Below, in pieces: positions 7,995 to 8,856 of a stretch of 8,856 nt of DNA. The position numbers were made by a program, and so were the translations under genes. Source of the stretch: an uncultured Alphaproteobacteria bacterium (GTDB lineage Bacteria; Pseudomonadota; Alphaproteobacteria; RUG11792); the NCBI GenBank assembly GCA_958448685.1, contig CAUDEV010000046.1, positions 1-8,856 of the forward strand, in the 5' to 3' direction. Numbering within the stretch: position 1 is the first letter of the stretch; the number at the start of each line of letters is the position of its first letter. The notes beneath the pieces are model-generated. The model ran no database searches. It saw nothing but the letters and a program-made list of their open reading frames with translations, and was not told where the DNA came from.

Positions 7995-7999
7995 CTCCT
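7995..7999 (-). promoter_or_regulatory. Shine-Dalgarno sequence that sets the transporter start
   Basis: AGGAG on the minus strand (7999-7995) is the best ribosome binding site near this gene. It lies 6 nt before an in-frame ATT (7988) and about 97 nt before the first ATG (7898), which itself has no usable site. A perfect TATAAT also occurs at 7986-7981. If that were the real -10, transcription would begin near 7974 and AGGAG would not be in the message; its -35 region is poor. Confidence 0.5.
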
Positions 8000-8010
8000 A
8001 AATTATATAA

Positions 8011-8057
8011 TGGTGCTGAAGAGAGGACTTGAACCTCCGACCTACTGATTATGAATC
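8011..8057 (-). tRNA. 3' part of tRNA-Met(CAU)-type gene; probable attachment-site remnant
   Basis: Read on the minus strand, this segment matches a tRNA from the anticodon loop to the 3' end. It has loop TTCATAA (anticodon CAU at 8053-8051), anticodon 3' stem TCAGT, variable AGGTC, T-arm GGAGG-TTCAAGT-CCTCT, acceptor 3' strand CTTCAGC, discriminator A and an encoded CCA (8013-8011). The match stops just 5' of the anticodon loop: the stem partner should be ACTGA, but TCAGA is present, giving 3 of 5 pairs. A standard D-arm and 5' half do not follow. Recombinases that target tRNA genes leave exactly such a 3' copy at one end of an integrated element, and a recombinase remnant lies 225 nt away. 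Chromosomal DNA would then be on the transporter side and the element to the right. A CAU anticodon could also mean initiator tRNA or tRNA-Ile with lysidine; the arms present do not decide this. Confidence 0.6.
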
Positions 8058-8064
8058 TGAAAAA

Positions 8065-8126
8065 TTGCAAAATCACTATAAATCACCAAATGTCATTTTT
8101 GTCTTGCAAACTCAAACATCTTCAGC
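8065..8126. repeat. short direct repeats and acceptor-like strand beside the tRNA fragment
   Basis: AAATCAC occurs at 8070-8076 and 8080-8086, a 10-nt period (one helical turn). TTGCAAA occurs at 8065-8071 and 8104-8110, 39 nt apart. CTTCAGC at 8120-8126 is, on the minus strand, GCTGAAG, a perfect 7-nt partner of the acceptor strand of the tRNA fragment. Helically phased repeats beside an attachment core are typical of integrase arm-binding or excisionase sites; that role is inferred. Confidence 0.3.
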
Positions 8127-8282
8127 CATAATATAGTTTTGTCATGCGTCCCTAAATTTTGTATAAATCATATAAAAAAGCGGAACAGGAACGGGACAAA
8201 AACTCATGCACTCAGACCTTGTTACATAAAAGATTTTAAAGTTTTCGGATCTAAATTGCAAGTAAAATTTAGGAGATAAGAA
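8127..8282. other. non-coding leader of the recombinase remnant
   Basis: No gene is visible. The stretch contains GTCCC at 8148-8152 and its complement GGGAC at 8193-8197, set in a GGAAC/GGAAC/GGGAC near-repeat (8182-8197) that could be further recombinase or repressor sites. A good Shine-Dalgarno, AGGAGA at 8271-8276, precedes the remnant ATG at 8283 by 6 nt. No convincing promoter was found. Confidence 0.25.
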
Positions 8283-8637
8283 ATGAGTTTTAATTGGCTA
8301 AAAACAAAAACGACAGGTGTACGCTATAGAGAACATCCAACAAGAAACACGGCATTAGATGCGATATAAACTGAACGAAAAAGAAGAGGCGTTAGGCTGG
8401 GAATCCCAAGGATGGACAGAAAAGAAAGCGGCTGCGAAACTTGCTGAATTTAAAGAGGCTTCAAAGAACAGGAATTGGAGAAATAACTCTAGTCGGCAAA
8501 CGAAAAGCGGCGAAGAAGTAGAACAAGAATTAGTTGAGGTAGATTAATGAGAAACATATAGTCTGAAGAAATGTGGGAGGATTACTTATATTGGCAAACG
8601 CAAGATAAGTATGTCATCGCAATTAGATGCGTTAACT
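8283..8637 (+). pseudogene. tyrosine recombinase (phage-type integrase), degraded N-terminal remnant
   Basis: Pieces of one phage-type integrase N-terminus lie in order but in different frames. The first (8283-8369) reads MSFNWLKTKTTGVRYREHPTR, the characteristic start of this family, then runs to a TAA. The second, from about 8359, gives RYKLNEKEEALGWESQGW followed by TEKKAAAKLAEFKEA. Between them the usual stretch with RYFAI is shortened and the frame is lost. Near 8460 a second frame change is needed to read QRTGIGEITLVGKRKAAKK, the expected continuation, ending at a TAG. A final piece, SEEMWEDYLYWQ (about 8559-8595), fits the start of the core-binding domain but follows an in-frame TAG. 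The catalytic domain (Arg-His-Arg-Tyr) is absent, so about three quarters of a roughly 400-residue protein is missing. The intact Shine-Dalgarno suggests fairly recent decay. The tRNA 3' fragment nearby is its likely integration target. Confidence 0.75.
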
Positions 8638-8653
8638 AATAACTTTTTATTTT

Positions 8654-8683
8654 TTGACATATAGAAGACACACAGGATATACT
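8654..8683 (+). promoter_or_regulatory. strong sigma70-type promoter with no evident gene
   Basis: A perfect TTGACA at 8654-8659 and TATACT at 8678-8683 are 18 nt apart, the best promoter match in the window. Transcription would begin near 8690 and run right. No start codon with a ribosome site and a sustained open frame follows inside the window. The product may be a small RNA or a gene beyond the edge. Confidence 0.45.
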
Positions 8684-8762
8684 GAAAATATAAAGGATAT
8701 TCAAGTGTGCGACGTGTGACTCTCACTATATATTATATTTTCCGAAAGGCGTGAACGATTAT

Positions 8763-8838
8763 ATTGATTTACTCTTATTTCGTCAAGTCTCGTTCGATTC
8801 TCTCACTCTTTTGACTTGACTAAATTTCGTAAATCAAT
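8763..8838. repeat. long interrupted inverted repeat
   Basis: The outer arms ATTGATTTAC (8763-8772) and GTAAATCAAT (8829-8838) are perfect 10-bp complements. The inner arms GTCAAGTC (8782-8789) and GACTTGAC (8813-8820) are perfect 8-bp complements. They are separated by an internal loop of 9 and 8 nt and capped by a 23-nt loop. Eighteen pairs in register make chance unlikely. It lacks a closing T-run, so it is not a standard terminator. TCGTTC recurs at 8790-8795 and 8849-8854, with its complement GAACGA at 8753-8758. It could be an element end, a regulator or replication-protein site, or a structured RNA. Confidence 0.5.
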
Positions 8839-8856
8839 TCCTCTCTTCTCGTTCCT

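Noticed and set aside
8070..8086. CRISPR-like repeat
   Set aside because: Only two 7-nt copies with a 3-nt gap; no array and no cas genes. Better explained as recombinase arm-type sites.
8058..8119. Group I intron inside the tRNA anticodon arm
   Set aside because: The extra sequence is only about 40 nt and AT-rich, far below the size of a group I core, with no conserved core elements.
8011..8126. tmRNA or permuted tmRNA acceptor piece
   Set aside because: There is a clear CAU anticodon arm, no Gly-rich GGGGC-type start and no tag-peptide region; the acceptor strands are in normal, not permuted, order.
8803..8856. C-terminus of a minus-strand gene entering from the right (IDLRNLVKSKE then stop)
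   Set aside because: Only 17 codons, no recognisable family, and it overlaps the inverted repeat, which explains part of the pattern.

Overview
The window looks like a piece of an AT-rich alphaproteobacterial genome, most likely a reduced, host-associated lineage of the Rickettsiales/Holosporales kind. Three things point there. The order ntrY-ntrX-trkA is a classic alphaproteobacterial block. NtrX carries the alphaproteobacterial features (no recognisable GAFTGA loop, a Fis-type tail with GNISQTAKFVGMERSALHRKL). The base composition is strongly AT-biased and genes are tightly packed. GC content and taxonomy were not computed; both are read by eye.

Layout. Positions 1-277 hold an unrecognised GC-richer stretch, possibly the tail of a gene, then a probable promoter. 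The + strand gene cvpA (278-1057) starts with TTG. It converges, 10 nt apart, on a minus-strand gene train read from right to left: a DASS-family anion transporter (7988-6567), ntrY (6502-4661), ntrX (4671-3262), trkA (3250-1883) and prmC (1886-1068). ntrY/ntrX overlap by 11 nt and trkA/prmC by 4 nt, so the last four genes are probably one operon. NtrY is a membrane sensor kinase and NtrX its response regulator. TrkA is the NAD-binding gating subunit of K+ uptake. PrmC methylates peptide release factors. The transporter, best matched to the 2-oxoglutarate/malate (DiT/CitT) branch, would import a dicarboxylate, plausible for an organism living on host metabolites.

The right end (8011-8856) differs: it is a decayed mobile-element junction. 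It has the 3' part of a tRNA with a CAU anticodon (minus strand), short repeats resembling integrase arm sites, a frameshifted N-terminal remnant of a tyrosine recombinase, a good sigma70-type promoter with no evident gene, and a long interrupted inverted repeat at the very edge.

The most notable observations are: the transporter's reading frame extends about 30 codons upstream of its first ATG, contains the missing first membrane helix, and has a strong Shine-Dalgarno but only AUU/AUA as possible starts; its second substrate-site motif is replaced by TGEGAR; a 7-nt strand upstream of the tRNA fragment perfectly matches its acceptor 3' strand; and the edge inverted repeat. I found no CRISPR array, intact insertion sequence or convincing new multi-gene system.
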